From: Saprospiraceae bacterium
GTDB lineage: Bacteria; Bacteroidota; Bacteroidia; Chitinophagales; Saprospiraceae
Assembly: GCA_019187225.1 (NCBI GenBank)
Contig: JABAQQ010000026.1
Coordinates: forward strand, 124,001 to 188,000
Length of the DNA stretch: 64,000 nt
Reading direction: 5' to 3'
Shown here: positions 33,076-40,477 of the stretch, in pieces
How the letters are laid out: the number at the start of each line of letters is the position of its first letter
Position numbering within the stretch: the stretch's first letter is position 1
Notes under the pieces: generated by a model
The model's input: the letters and a program-made list of their open reading frames with translations, nothing else
Told to the model about the DNA's origin: nothing
Databases searched by the model: none
Program-made: the position numbers and the translations under genes

Positions 33076-34623
33076 TTACGATACCAAATTCTCCCCCGTC
33101 ATCTCCTTCCCCTTCTCCATCCCCATCATTGCCAGCAAGGTTGGCGCCACATCGGCCAAACGTCCATTCTTCAGTCTTTCATTCCCAGAGAGATGGCGGC
33201 TGACGAGGATACACGGTACCGGGTTTTTCGTATGCGCCGTGTTCGGCGTTCCGTCCTCGTTGATCATATAGTCCGAATTGCCATGATCGGCAATGATAAG
33301 ACAGGAATAATCGTGTTCGAGCGCGAGCGGTATGATCTGGCTCAGGCACTGATCCACCGTTTCGGCCGCTTTCATGGCGGCTTTGAATACGCCTGTGTGG
33401 CCTACCATATCGGTATTGGCGAAGTTGAGACAGATAAAATCCGGCTCGTTTTCCCGGATATCTTTCATAATGGCGTCGCGGATGTCGGGCGCGCTCATTT
33501 CAGGTTGCAGGTCGTAGGTCGCCACTTTGGGCGAAGGGCATAAGAGGCGGCGCTCCCCTTTGAACGGCTCCTCGCGCCCGCCCGAAAAAAAGAAGGTGAC
33601 GTGCGGGTATTTCTCCGTTTCGGCGATGCGCACCTGGGTTTTGCCTGCTTTTTCCAGTATCTCGCCCATCGTCATGCTCACGTCGTCTTTTTCAAACATC
33701 ACCTGCACGTTGCGGTACTTATCGTCGTAGCGCGTCATGGTGACGTAGTGCAGCGGGAGGGTGTGCATGTTGTACTCGTGCATGTCCTCCTGTGTAAGCG
33801 CCATAGTGATCTCGCGGCAGCGGTCGGTGCGGAAATTGAAGCAGATGACAGCGTCGTCGGGTTGAATGGTTGATTGCGGATTGCGGATTGCAGATTGCGG
33901 ATTGGGGGCGACGAACATGGGCTTCAAAAACTCGTCGGTCACGCCGGCATCGTAACTCTTTCGGATGGCCGAGGGAATATCGGTGACCGCTTCTCCGATC
34001 CCGTTCACGAGCAGATCGTAGGCGAGTTTGACGCGTTCCCAGCGTTTGTCGCGGTCCATGGCGTAGTAGCGCCCGATGACGGAGGCTACTTTTACGGGTT
34101 GATTCTCAATGTGTTTCAATAAGTCCTCCAGAAAACCCGCTCCGCTTTTGGGATCGCAGTCGCGTCCGTCGGTGAAGGCATGGACGAACACTTTCCGGTT
34201 GCCGTTTTCGGTGGCGATATCGCACAAGGCCTTGAGGTGTTCGATGTGCGAATGCACGCCGCCGTCGCTCACCAGTCCGATAAAATGCACGGCTTTGCCG
34301 TTGGTTTTGGCGTAATCGAGGGCGTCGAGCAGCACTTTGTTGTCGTGCAATTCGCGTTCTCGGACGGCTTTGTTGATGCGCGCCAGTTCCTGCCATACAA
34401 TGCGTCCGGCGCCGATGTTGAGGTGGCCGACTTCGGAGTTGCCCATTTGTCCTTCGGGTAGGCCCACATCTTCGCCGTGCGTGACGAGCGTGCTGTGCGG
34501 GTATGTTGACCAAAGATGGTCGAAGAAGGGCGTATTGGCTTGCCGGATGGCGTCGGCTTCGGGTTTCTGGCCGAGGCCCCAGCCGTCGAGGATGAGGAGG
34601 AAGGCGCGGTGTATATTTCCCAT
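33076..34623 (-). CDS. gpmI: 2,3-bisphosphoglycerate-independent phosphoglycerate mutase
   Basis: 515 aa, usual length. Interconverts 3- and 2-phosphoglycerate in glycolysis with two Mn(II) ions. Conserved sites: Asp13 (ILDGWG), catalytic Ser63 in GNSEVGH, VHAFTDGRDCDPKSG, GRYYAMDRDKRW, CFNFRTDRCRE, LNFANTDMVGHTG and IIADHGNSDYM. Between VAP and DDAVICFNF there is an in-frame repeat stretch, NPQSAIRNPQST, coded by the tandem DNA repeat at 33871-33907. The start lies 10 bp after the stop of the KGGVGR gene, so gpmI may be transcribed together with the TIR/KGGVGR genes. It is followed by the toxin-antitoxin pair. Confidence 0.96.
   Translation of the reverse strand: MGNIHRAFLLILDGWGLGQKPEADAIRQANTPFFDHLWSTYPHSTLVTHGEDVGLPEGQMGNSEVGHLNIGAGRIVWQELARINKAVRERELHDNKVLLDALDYAKTNGKAVHFIGLVSDGGVHSHIEHLKALCDIATENGNRKVFVHAFTDGRDCDPKSGAGFLEDLLKHIENQPVKVASVIGRYYAMDRDKRWERVKLAYDLLVNGIGEAVTDIPSAIRKSYDAGVTDEFLKPMFVAPNPQSAIRNPQSTIQPDDAVICFNFRTDRCREITMALTQEDMHEYNMHTLPLHYVTMTRYDDKYRNVQVMFEKDDVSMTMGEILEKAGKTQVRIAETEKYPHVTFFFSGGREEPFKGERRLLCPSPKVATYDLQPEMSAPDIRDAIMKDIRENEPDFICLNFANTDMVGHTGVFKAAMKAAETVDQCLSQIIPLALEHDYSCLIIADHGNSDYMINEDGTPNTAHTKNPVPCILVSRHLSGNERLKNGRLADVAPTLLAMMGMEKGKEMTGENLVS
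33871..33907. repeat. Tandem 'GATTGCG' repeat inside gpmI, in frame
   Basis: Five copies of GATTGCG(G)-type units within the gpmI coding region, read on the minus strand as PQSAIRNPQS. The same repeat is intergenic at 61843-61877 and 53241-53283. Confidence 0.85.
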
Positions 34624-34633
34624 TGATATGCTC

Positions 34634-35923
34634 TTAAGTATTTTTAATTTTTGGTTTTATGGCTTGGGATAATGTCCGACCTGTATTTAAAAATAAATCA
34701 TCCAATGTATCAGCTCTATTTAGAACCTCCAACATAATTTTATCTAGTTCGAGATAGAACTCATCTCTATGCATTCTGGCAGTATAAAAGTCTTCCAAAA
34801 GGCGCTTGTAACGGGCCTTTAGCATGATTAAGATATTCAAGTCTTGTCTAGAGTCAATTGATTTAAAATAGACTTCTAAAGCTTCTATTGCAGGAATTAT
34901 CTCTTGATTCCCAATATGCTTTTTGACTTGTTTTATCAGATCGGTACTCTTTTGCGGACTACTACCAATATAAATTTCCCTTTTTTCCACAAACTCCTCC
35001 ACCCGCTCTAATTTGTTGGCAATCAGTGAAGCAATGCCTTCATAGGCATATCCCATACTGCTGGGATCGAAAGTGCCATCTTTGATCACAGCGAGTTTTT
35101 CCCCAAACGTGTAATATGGCACATGTGGAATTTTGGTCATTTTCAAAAATTCGTCGGGCGTCACGCGGCTATTCAATGTAGGCAGCCAGTATTTGTATAT
35201 CTCGGTCAGATTTTCAGCAAAATGGTTGACCCAGGTGTTGGTCAATTCCAATTCCGTTGTGGATTCCAGTCTTGAAAGAATAGGCAGAAAAAGCAGCTTA
35301 CCCCGGTCATAGGGTAGTTTTTGTTGAGCGGCTGTGGACCGGTAAGCGATATCGAGAGCCCCCTCAAAACTTTGATTGGTGGCGGTAAACAGCAACACGA
35401 TCAAGTTGGGCATTTGGATGGTGGATATGCCGTTGATCTCGGAGACGCCGGTTCGACTATCAATTAAGATGAAGTCGTAAGCGTTCCACCAAGACTGCCG
35501 AAGGTTTTCGATGTATTGTCCGCCTTTCTTTTTGGAATAAAAGGTTTCTACGTTGAAATCACGGACACGTTTAAAATAGTCATCGTCGCGCCGACCGGCA
35601 GAGATGAAGTGGAGAGGTTCCCGGGCATCCGGAATGGGTATTGAGATAAGAGCTTCTTTCCAACCGTCTTTCTTACGCTCTGTCAGCAAGTCGATCAAGC
35701 CTGATTTTTCCTTCACTATTTTCAAATCTATCCCTGTTGTTGTGTTTTGCCCTTTACCATTGAAATTTTCTGCAACGAAATACCGCTCCAACCCCGGCGC
35801 TTCCAGGTCCCAATCCACCATAAGTATTTTATGCCCCCATTTGGCGAGCAATACGGCAATGTTCGCTAAGCACATAGTACGGCCAACTCCGCCTTTATAT
35901 GAGTAAAAAGTAATAATTTTCAT
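34634..35923 (-). CDS. KGGVGR-type MinD/ParA-like ATPase with effector-associated-like C-terminus
   Basis: 429 aa. Residues 1-250 form a MinD/ParA-like P-loop domain with deviant Walker A YSYKGGVGRT (Lys10, Arg15), the Walker A' MVDWDLEAPG, and ILIDSRTGVSEI; it resembles the KGGVGR ATPase group of predicted conflict systems. The C-terminus, about 340-410, has the helical pattern of effector-associated domains (EAD11-like): IIPAIEALEVYFKS, ILIMLKARYKRLLEDFY, then FYLELDKIMLEVLNRAD. The preceding gene encodes a TIR protein and overlaps it by four bases (ATGA). In such systems the EAD recruits or gates the effector; here the TIR protein is the probable effector. The next gene, 10 bp on, is gpmI. 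Confidence 0.85.
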   Translation of the reverse strand: MKIITFYSYKGGVGRTMCLANIAVLLAKWGHKILMVDWDLEAPGLERYFVAENFNGKGQNTTTGIDLKIVKEKSGLIDLLTERKKDGWKEALISIPIPDAREPLHFISAGRRDDDYFKRVRDFNVETFYSKKKGGQYIENLRQSWWNAYDFILIDSRTGVSEINGISTIQMPNLIVLLFTATNQSFEGALDIAYRSTAAQQKLPYDRGKLLFLPILSRLESTTELELTNTWVNHFAENLTEIYKYWLPTLNSRVTPDEFLKMTKIPHVPYYTFGEKLAVIKDGTFDPSSMGYAYEGIASLIANKLERVEEFVEKREIYIGSSPQKSTDLIKQVKKHIGNQEIIPAIEALEVYFKSIDSRQDLNILIMLKARYKRLLEDFYTARMHRDEFYLELDKIMLEVLNRADTLDDLFLNTGRTLSQAIKPKIKNT

Positions 35924-36567
35924 CTCAAAATGCCTTTTTCGTTTTCGATGGAAGGGGGAGTATTCATCACTGGGGGAGGAAGGCGGTTTTTAAGCAGGTT
36001 TTGATAGGGGGTGTCGCACCAGGCAGCACGGTTATTTGCCCAGTCGGGGTTCCAGGCAGGTGTTTTGCTCAATCCATCGAACACATCTTTGGCAAAACGC
36101 TCAACTGCTTTTCTGAATGGTTTGTTCTCTGGCGAGTCTTTCCTGATTTCTCCGTAATTATACTCACTGAAGTCAGCGAGTTGGATGCGTTCGGTCACGT
36201 GGGCAGGCAAATCCCCCACTTTTGTAAAAAGAACTGGGAAGATGAGTCCGTCGTCACCCATATTGGCTTGTTGTTCGCGGTGGTAGAAAACGGCATACTC
36301 ACGCAAACACCATTCGCGATGGAAGTAAGATGGGATCAGAATTGGCACCAATATCTTGGAGTGGGCCAACCCTTTGTGGATAGTGCCTGGCCACTTCTTG
36401 CCTGTACGTATATCGTGACGGTCATAAAAGATGCGTACTCCATTTGGTTGAAGCATTTCATTGAGCAGCCCTCGAAAAACCCCAATAAATGATCGCTCAA
36501 GAAAGGTCTGTACGGGTGGTTCGTCGGTTCGCCTGTAACTAATGAAAACCTCGTATTCGTAGGCCAT
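35920..36567 (-). CDS. TIR-domain protein, predicted NAD-cleaving effector
   Basis: 215 aa. The N-terminal TIR domain (about 4-140) starts YEVFISYRRTDEPPVQTFLE and has YDRHDIRTGKKW, SKILVPILIPSYF, and the catalytic-type HREWCLREYAVF, in which Glu90 is the expected NADase residue. The last 70 residues are a basic/Pro-rich tail with no clear domain. TIR effectors deplete NAD+ after phage sensing in Thoeris and other systems. Here it forms a two-gene operon with the KGGVGR ATPase (4-bp overlap). No signal peptide; cytoplasmic. Defence function is inferred from family and context. Confidence 0.87.
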   Translation of the reverse strand: MAYEYEVFISYRRTDEPPVQTFLERSFIGVFRGLLNEMLQPNGVRIFYDRHDIRTGKKWPGTIHKGLAHSKILVPILIPSYFHREWCLREYAVFYHREQQANMGDDGLIFPVLFTKVGDLPAHVTERIQLADFSEYNYGEIRKDSPENKPFRKAVERFAKDVFDGLSKTPAWNPDWANNRAAWCDTPYQNLLKNRLPPPVMNTPPSIENEKGILR

Positions 36568-36617
36568 TTTGGTAATTGTTTGCCGCTCAAAGGTAATTTT
36601 ACTTGATCAAAACCCAA

Positions 36618-36653
36618 ATAAAAAAGCCCGGCAGACTTCACGTCAACCGGGCC
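36618..36653 (-). terminator. Intrinsic terminator (leftward)
   Basis: On the minus strand GCCCGG and CCGGGC form the stem, followed by six to seven T (36619-36625). It closes the gene at 36693-37277 and separates it from the TIR operon. Confidence 0.75.
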
Positions 36654-36692
36654 TGATTTGTTTGTTCCGTCTGTTTTGTCCTTGTCTGTGAA

Positions 36693-37277
36693 TTACTTGC
36701 GTACGGTCTTTTTCGCAGCCGGCTTTTTTTCAGCCGCAGGTGCGGCGGCTTTCTTGTCTGCCGTTTTCTTAGCGGCGACGGGTTCAGCCGATTTTTTGGC
36801 AGCCGGCTTTTTATCAGCTACCGGTTCGGCGGCTTTTTTGGCAGCCGGTTTTTTGTCGGCTACCGGCTCCGCTTTTTTCGCAGCAGTGGCTTTTTTCGCG
36901 GCGGCAGCGGGCTTTTCGTTTTGCAGGGTTGCGCCCATGAAGTACTGCTCTTCCACAATTTTGTCGCCTTTCCAGGTGCGGCGGATCACTTCATTGTACA
37001 CCATTTGATTGCCGGATCTGTCGGTAAAGTCGAACACAAACTGGGAGTCTGTGGTGTTTTTGCCCACTTGCGAAGCGAGGCGTTCGATGCGGTTGACGGA
37101 AGCGACATTGTTGAAAAACCAACGCAATGCTTCCATTTTCTGGGCTTTGGAGGTGGTTTTATCTTCGGGGGTGCTGAGTGTGACGCAGTTGTCGGCGGCG
37201 AATTGGTCGAAAGCGGTGATGATGTCCCCTTTCACGACCAGCGCGTCGAGTGCATCCACGAGTTGATTCAAAGTCAT
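36693..37277 (-). CDS. NTF2-like protein with Lys/Ala-rich (histone H1-like) tail
   Basis: 194 aa from ATG 37277 (a TTG two codons upstream is the frame's first start). Residues 1-115 look like an NTF2/SnoaL-type fold: LVVKGDIITAFDQFAADNCV, ALRWFFNNVAS, VVYNEVIRRTWKGDKIVEEQ. The last 75 residues are repeats of AEPVADKKPAAKKA type, about ten copies of KK pairs separated by A/P/V/E. The tail is similar to bacterial histone-H1-like tails and may bind nucleic acid. An exact TACCTTTG promoter box lies 35 bp upstream (37312-37319, minus). A terminator follows. Confidence 0.8.
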   Translation of the reverse strand: MTLNQLVDALDALVVKGDIITAFDQFAADNCVTLSTPEDKTTSKAQKMEALRWFFNNVASVNRIERLASQVGKNTTDSQFVFDFTDRSGNQMVYNEVIRRTWKGDKIVEEQYFMGATLQNEKPAAAAKKATAAKKAEPVADKKPAAKKAAEPVADKKPAAKKSAEPVAAKKTADKKAAAPAAEKKPAAKKTVRK

Positions 37278-37311
37278 TTTCAAACTATGGTTTGGTGAAC
37301 AAATAACGGTG

Positions 37312-37319
37312 CAAAGGTA
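37312..37319 (-). promoter_or_regulatory. Bacteroidota -7 box for the NTF2/H1-like gene
   Basis: TACCTTTG on the minus strand with TTTGGTTAG about 21 bp upstream, 35 bp before the ATG at 37277. Confidence 0.7.
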
Positions 37320-37525
37320 CTATAACTTTTGCTAACCAAATAATAGTTGGCAACGCGCTATTTTGTTAAGTTATTGTAAAATTAAAATTTGCGACGAATA
37401 TTTTTCTCGCGAATACGATGTTGTAAAAAATCAAATTGCTTCGGTTTTCAACTTTTTGCCCATTTTGCCAGAATTTAATTTTTAAAAACGGCGCCATTTC
37501 AGAGGATTGCCGCTAAAACTGGAAA

Positions 37526-37654
37526 GAGGCTGTCTTATAAGTCGGCTATCTGTTTAATTGTGGATTTGTTTATTTGAAAACAACCCTGGTTATGAGGGTG
37601 TAACGAATAACCAAATCCACAATTAAACAGATAGCCGACTTACGAGACAGCCTC
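37526..37654. repeat. Palindromic dispersed element, family C, copy 1
   Basis: 129 bp with about 42-bp nearly perfect arms starting GAGGCTGTCTTATAAGTCGG. The loop region has TTATTTGAAAACAACCCTGG and GGGTGTAACG. The ends and core recur, in inverted orientation, at 51251-51383, while the stem sequence differs. Confidence 0.8.
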
Positions 37655-37688
37655 CTTCAAATGTGCTGAAAAGAAGCGATTCATCAAT

Positions 37689-37976
37689 TTATTTCACTTC
37701 TTCTCCTTTTTTACCAGCCGCTTTTATGAGGAAAAACAGCACCGTGCCGACGATCAGAAAATTGACGACGGCGTTCAAAAATTTGCCCACCATGATGCTT
37801 TCGCCGATCTTGATGGAAGAAAAATCGGGCGTGCCGATGATCATTCCGATGATGGGCATGATCACGTCTTCAACCAGTGACGTAACGATTGAGTTAAATG
37901 CGCCGCCAATGATGAACGCTACGGCCAATGTGACGACATCGCCGCGCAGGAGGAAGTTTTTAAGTTCTGACCACAT
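37689..37976 (-). CDS. mscL: Large-conductance mechanosensitive channel
   Basis: 95 aa from ATG 37976 (MWSELKNFLLRGDVVTLAVA). The N-terminal FLLRGDVVTLAVAFIIGGAF motif and second helix VGTVLFFLIKAAGKK are typical of MscL. The periplasmic loop is shorter than the usual one, so the protein lies at the small end of the family (most are about 120-150 aa). It opens under membrane stretch to release solutes. A longer frame to 38177 runs through a 15-bp tandem repeat and is rejected. A TACTTTTA box (minus) at 38214-38221 may be its promoter. Confidence 0.93.
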   Translation of the reverse strand: MWSELKNFLLRGDVVTLAVAFIIGGAFNSIVTSLVEDVIMPIIGMIIGTPDFSSIKIGESIMVGKFLNAVVNFLIVGTVLFFLIKAAGKKGEEVK

Positions 37977-38319
37977 ACGTTTTTCGTTTTGATTGTTGAA
38001 AATTTGGACGTTGGACAATTGGACGTTGGACAATTGGACGTTGGATAATTGGACGTTGGACAATTGGACGTTGGATAATTGGACGTTGGATAATTGGACA
38101 ATTAGACGTTTGACTTTGAACTGTTTTGTGGTAAGTAAAAGCAGTTTTATTGCCATTTCACATTTCAAACAATCCAATGTCCATTGTCTAACTCTCCAAA
38201 GTCATTGTTGCGGTAAAAGTATCTAAGTCGTTGATATTTACACCTTTTTGGCAAGAAAAATTTTAAACGCCGCTGCCATCGCAGGCTGAATTACTGGACT
38301 GAAATGACTTGTTGAAATT
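37977..38319. other. Intergenic, tandem repeat and mscL upstream region
   Basis: Contains the 15-bp tandem array (38005-38098) and the probable minus-strand promoter box at 38214-38221; no gene. Confidence 0.6.
38005..38098. repeat. 15-bp tandem array upstream of mscL
   Basis: About 6.3 copies of TTGGACGTTGGA(C/T)AA. The array keeps an open frame of (VQLSN)n on the minus strand, joined to the mscL frame, but this reflects the 15-bp period. Degenerate copies occur at 25010-25110. Confidence 0.9.
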
Positions 38320-39456
38320 TTATTTTTCCGAATCCGGCCAAAACAATTCGGCGGCAATGCCGTCGGCCAGAAATTTGCCGGCAGGGGTCAGCCGGTATTT
38401 ATCCCCCGTTCGTTCCATCGTGCCCTGATCCAAAAACGGCTGCGCTGCACGCTCGAAATATGCGGCGAACTGCCCGCCCCATTGCTGTATTTTCTCTATG
38501 TCTGTTCCCCACATCGTTCGCAGCGAGGTCATCACGTACTCATTATAGCGCTGGGCAGCCGTCAGGATTTCCATTTCGAAAGGGATTCGATTTTCAGCCA
38601 ACGCCTTGATATAGAGTGCATTATTGGCAACGTTCCACTGCCGGCTCCGGCCGTCGAACGAGTGCGCCGAAGGGCCGACACCGAGATAAGGTTCGCCGGA
38701 CCAGTAACTGCTGTTGTGGCGGGCGTAGCGACCCGGCAGGGCGAAATTGGAGATTTCATAATGTTCGTAGCCGCGTTCGGCGGCGGCAGCCATCAGGTAT
38801 TCGAACTGGCGGGCGGCCTTTTCTTCATCCACCGGTGGTTGCTGTCCCTTTCGTACCCAGGCGCCGAGCGCCGTGCCTTCTTCCACCGTGAGGCAATAGC
38901 AGGAGAGGTGCGGAATACCGTAGTCGAAGGCAATGCGCAGGTTTTCAGCCCATTGCGCGTCGGAAGTGACCGGCGCGCCGTAGATCAGATCAATCGTGAG
39001 ATCATCGAAACCGGTAGCCAGGGCTTTGTCGAGACAGGCGTGCGCATGAGCAGCGTTGTGGGCGCGGTTCATCCATAGAAGGTCTTCGTCGCCGAACGAC
39101 TGAATGCCGATGCTCAGCCGGTTCACGGGCGTATAGTTTTTAAGGTCGCGGAGTTTTTCAGGGGAGAGGTCGTCCGGATTGGCTTCCAGGGTGATCTCGG
39201 CCTCGGGGGAAATGCGGTGAAGGGCGTTTATTGTTTCAAAAATATGTTCCAACTCCCTCATTTCCAGCAAAGAAGGTGTGCCTCCACCGAAATAAACGGA
39301 ATTTAGTTCAGCTCCATCGAGGTAGTCGCGCTGCAATTCCAGTTCTTTCACAATTGCCGCCACCATATCGCCTTTGCTTCGCAGCGATGTGGAAAAATGA
39401 AAGTTGCAATAGTGGCAAGCCTGTTTGCAGAAAGGGATATGTAGGTAAAGGCCCAA
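38320..39456 (-). CDS. hemW: Radical SAM heme chaperone HemW
   Basis: 378 aa starting at TTG 39456: MGLYLHIPFCKQAC. The radical SAM cluster is Cys10-x3-Cys14-x2-Cys17 (CKQACHYCNF). Further HemW motifs: VYFGGGTPSLLEMREL, LEANPDDLSPEKL, RLSIGIQSFGDEDLLWMNRAH, and a C-terminal HemN_C domain (NEYVMTSLRTMWGTDI). HemW binds heme and hands it to proteins; it is not the coproporphyrinogen oxidase itself. A TTG start is accepted because the family begins at this position. The ung gene is 111 bp upstream on the same strand. Confidence 0.9.
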   Translation of the reverse strand: MGLYLHIPFCKQACHYCNFHFSTSLRSKGDMVAAIVKELELQRDYLDGAELNSVYFGGGTPSLLEMRELEHIFETINALHRISPEAEITLEANPDDLSPEKLRDLKNYTPVNRLSIGIQSFGDEDLLWMNRAHNAAHAHACLDKALATGFDDLTIDLIYGAPVTSDAQWAENLRIAFDYGIPHLSCYCLTVEEGTALGAWVRKGQQPPVDEEKAARQFEYLMAAAAERGYEHYEISNFALPGRYARHNSSYWSGEPYLGVGPSAHSFDGRSRQWNVANNALYIKALAENRIPFEMEILTAAQRYNEYVMTSLRTMWGTDIEKIQQWGGQFAAYFERAAQPFLDQGTMERTGDKYRLTPAGKFLADGIAAELFWPDSEK

Positions 39457-39567
39457 GTGTGAGAGGTGTGAGGGTGTAAGCGTATCTGCGGTAATCTGCG
39501 GGCTAAATCTGCGGTAATCTGCGGGAAATAATTAAGATTTGCACACCGGACATCTGCGGGAAACGAC
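39457..39567. repeat. Short direct repeats of 'ATCTGCGG(T/G)'
   Basis: Several copies of GCGGTAATCTGCGGG within 39480-39530 and ATCTGCGGGAAA at 39550. Related in style to the GATTGCG arrays. Confidence 0.5.
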
Positions 39568-40263
39568 TCAAGGATCAACGCGCCAGTTGACAGGCGTTTT
39601 TCCCTGTTTTTCCAGAATTTCATTGGTGTGTGCAAAATGCCCGCAGCCCATAAAAGCGTCGCCGGCGAGCGGCGAAGGATGTGCGGCTTCGAGCACGTAG
39701 TGTTTCGTCTGGTCAATGAGCGCCTTTTTGCTTTTGGCGAAGTTGCCCCACAGTAAAAACACCACACCTTCCTTTTCGTTCGAGATGTGGCGGATCACGG
39801 CATCAGTAAAGGTTTGCCAGCCGATCTTCTGGTGCGAGGCGGGTTGGCGGGCTTCCACGGTGAGGATGGCGTTGAGCAGGAGCACGCCCTGCTCCGCCCA
39901 GTACGTCAAATCGCCGTGATTCGGCACGGGCAGGCCGAGTTCCGCATTGATCTCTTTATAAATATTGACCAGCGAGGGTGGTATTTTGACGCCTTTGGGC
40001 ACGGAGAAACACAGTCCCATGGCTTCGCCGGGGTTGTGATAGGGGTCCTGTCCGAGGATAACGACCTTCACCGCGTCGAACGGCGTTTTGTTGAACGCAT
40101 TGAAGATCAGCGGTCCCGGCGGATAAATCGTTTTGCCGGCCTTTTTTTCATTCACCAGAAAAGTCTTGATGGCGGCGAAATACGGCTGGTTGAATTCGTC
40201 GGCGAGTACTTTTTTCCAGGATTCTTCGATCTGGACGTTGGAAGGGGGCGGAGTGGATTCCAT
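39568..40263 (-). CDS. ung: Uracil-DNA glycosylase, family 1
   Basis: 231 aa, normal size. Excises uracil from DNA in base-excision repair. All motifs are present: VVILGQDPYHNPGEAMGLCFS (water-activating Asp), LLLNAILTVEARQPASH, VVFLLWGNFAKSKKALI, and the minor-groove AAHPSPLAG loop with the catalytic His region, followed by GCGHFAHTN. ATG 40263. Clean single-gene unit on the minus strand, divergent from the tRNA. Confidence 0.96.
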   Translation of the reverse strand: MESTPPPSNVQIEESWKKVLADEFNQPYFAAIKTFLVNEKKAGKTIYPPGPLIFNAFNKTPFDAVKVVILGQDPYHNPGEAMGLCFSVPKGVKIPPSLVNIYKEINAELGLPVPNHGDLTYWAEQGVLLLNAILTVEARQPASHQKIGWQTFTDAVIRHISNEKEGVVFLLWGNFAKSKKALIDQTKHYVLEAAHPSPLAGDAFMGCGHFAHTNEILEKQGKTPVNWRVDP

Positions 40264-40343
40264 GACGCGTATCTTTTGCCCGCAAGTTAGTTTGCCGGCG
40301 GAACTTTGCCAAAAGCGGTGCAGTTGAGTTGGTTAAAAGTTTT

Positions 40344-40351
40344 TATTTTTG
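40344..40351 (+). promoter_or_regulatory. Bacteroidota -7 box for tRNA-Arg
   Basis: TATTTTTG, exact TAnnTTTG, 18 bp before the mature tRNA start; TTG at 40324-40326 could be the -33 element. Confidence 0.6.
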
Positions 40352-40369
40352 CACCGTCCAAAAAAGTTT

Positions 40370-40442
40370 GGTCCCGTAGCTCAACGGATAGAGCAACTGC
40401 CTTCTAAGCAGTAGGTTACAGGTTCGAGCCCTGTCGGGATCA
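40370..40442 (+). tRNA. tRNA-Arg (anticodon TCT)
   Basis: 73 nt without CCA. Acceptor GGTCCCG / CGGGATC with one G-U pair, D-arm GCTC...GAGC, anticodon arm ACTGC CTTCTAA GCAGT with TCT at 40403-40405, T-arm ACAGG TTCGAGC CCTGT and discriminator A. CCA is not encoded. Decodes AGA/AGG. Confidence 0.95.
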
Positions 40443-40444
40443 CG

Positions 40445-40477
40445 AGCCCGGTTGCCGAGACGGCATCCGGGCTTTTT
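40445..40477 (+). terminator. Terminator after tRNA-Arg
   Basis: AGCCCGG TTGCCG aga CGGCAT CCGGGCT stem with one mismatch, then TTTTT. It also abuts the stop of the leftward gene at 40477. Confidence 0.85.

Larger units (their letters stand above)
37278..37688. other. Intergenic with promoter and a 129-bp palindromic element
   Basis: Holds the minus-strand promoter at 37312-37319 and the element at 37526-37654; nothing else is visible. Confidence 0.6.

Noticed and set aside
34634-35923. Plasmid partition ParA, hence an integrated plasmid
   Set aside because: There is no ParB or parS, the Walker motif is KGGVGR, the C-terminus is EAD-like and the partner is TIR; a conflict system fits better.
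37993-38110. CRISPR array
   Set aside because: Direct head-to-tail 15-bp repeats with no spacers and no cas genes.
37977-38177. N-terminal extension of mscL with (VQLSN)n repeats
   Set aside because: It is produced by a 15-bp tandem repeat; the conserved MscL start MWSELKNFLLRGD begins at 37976.
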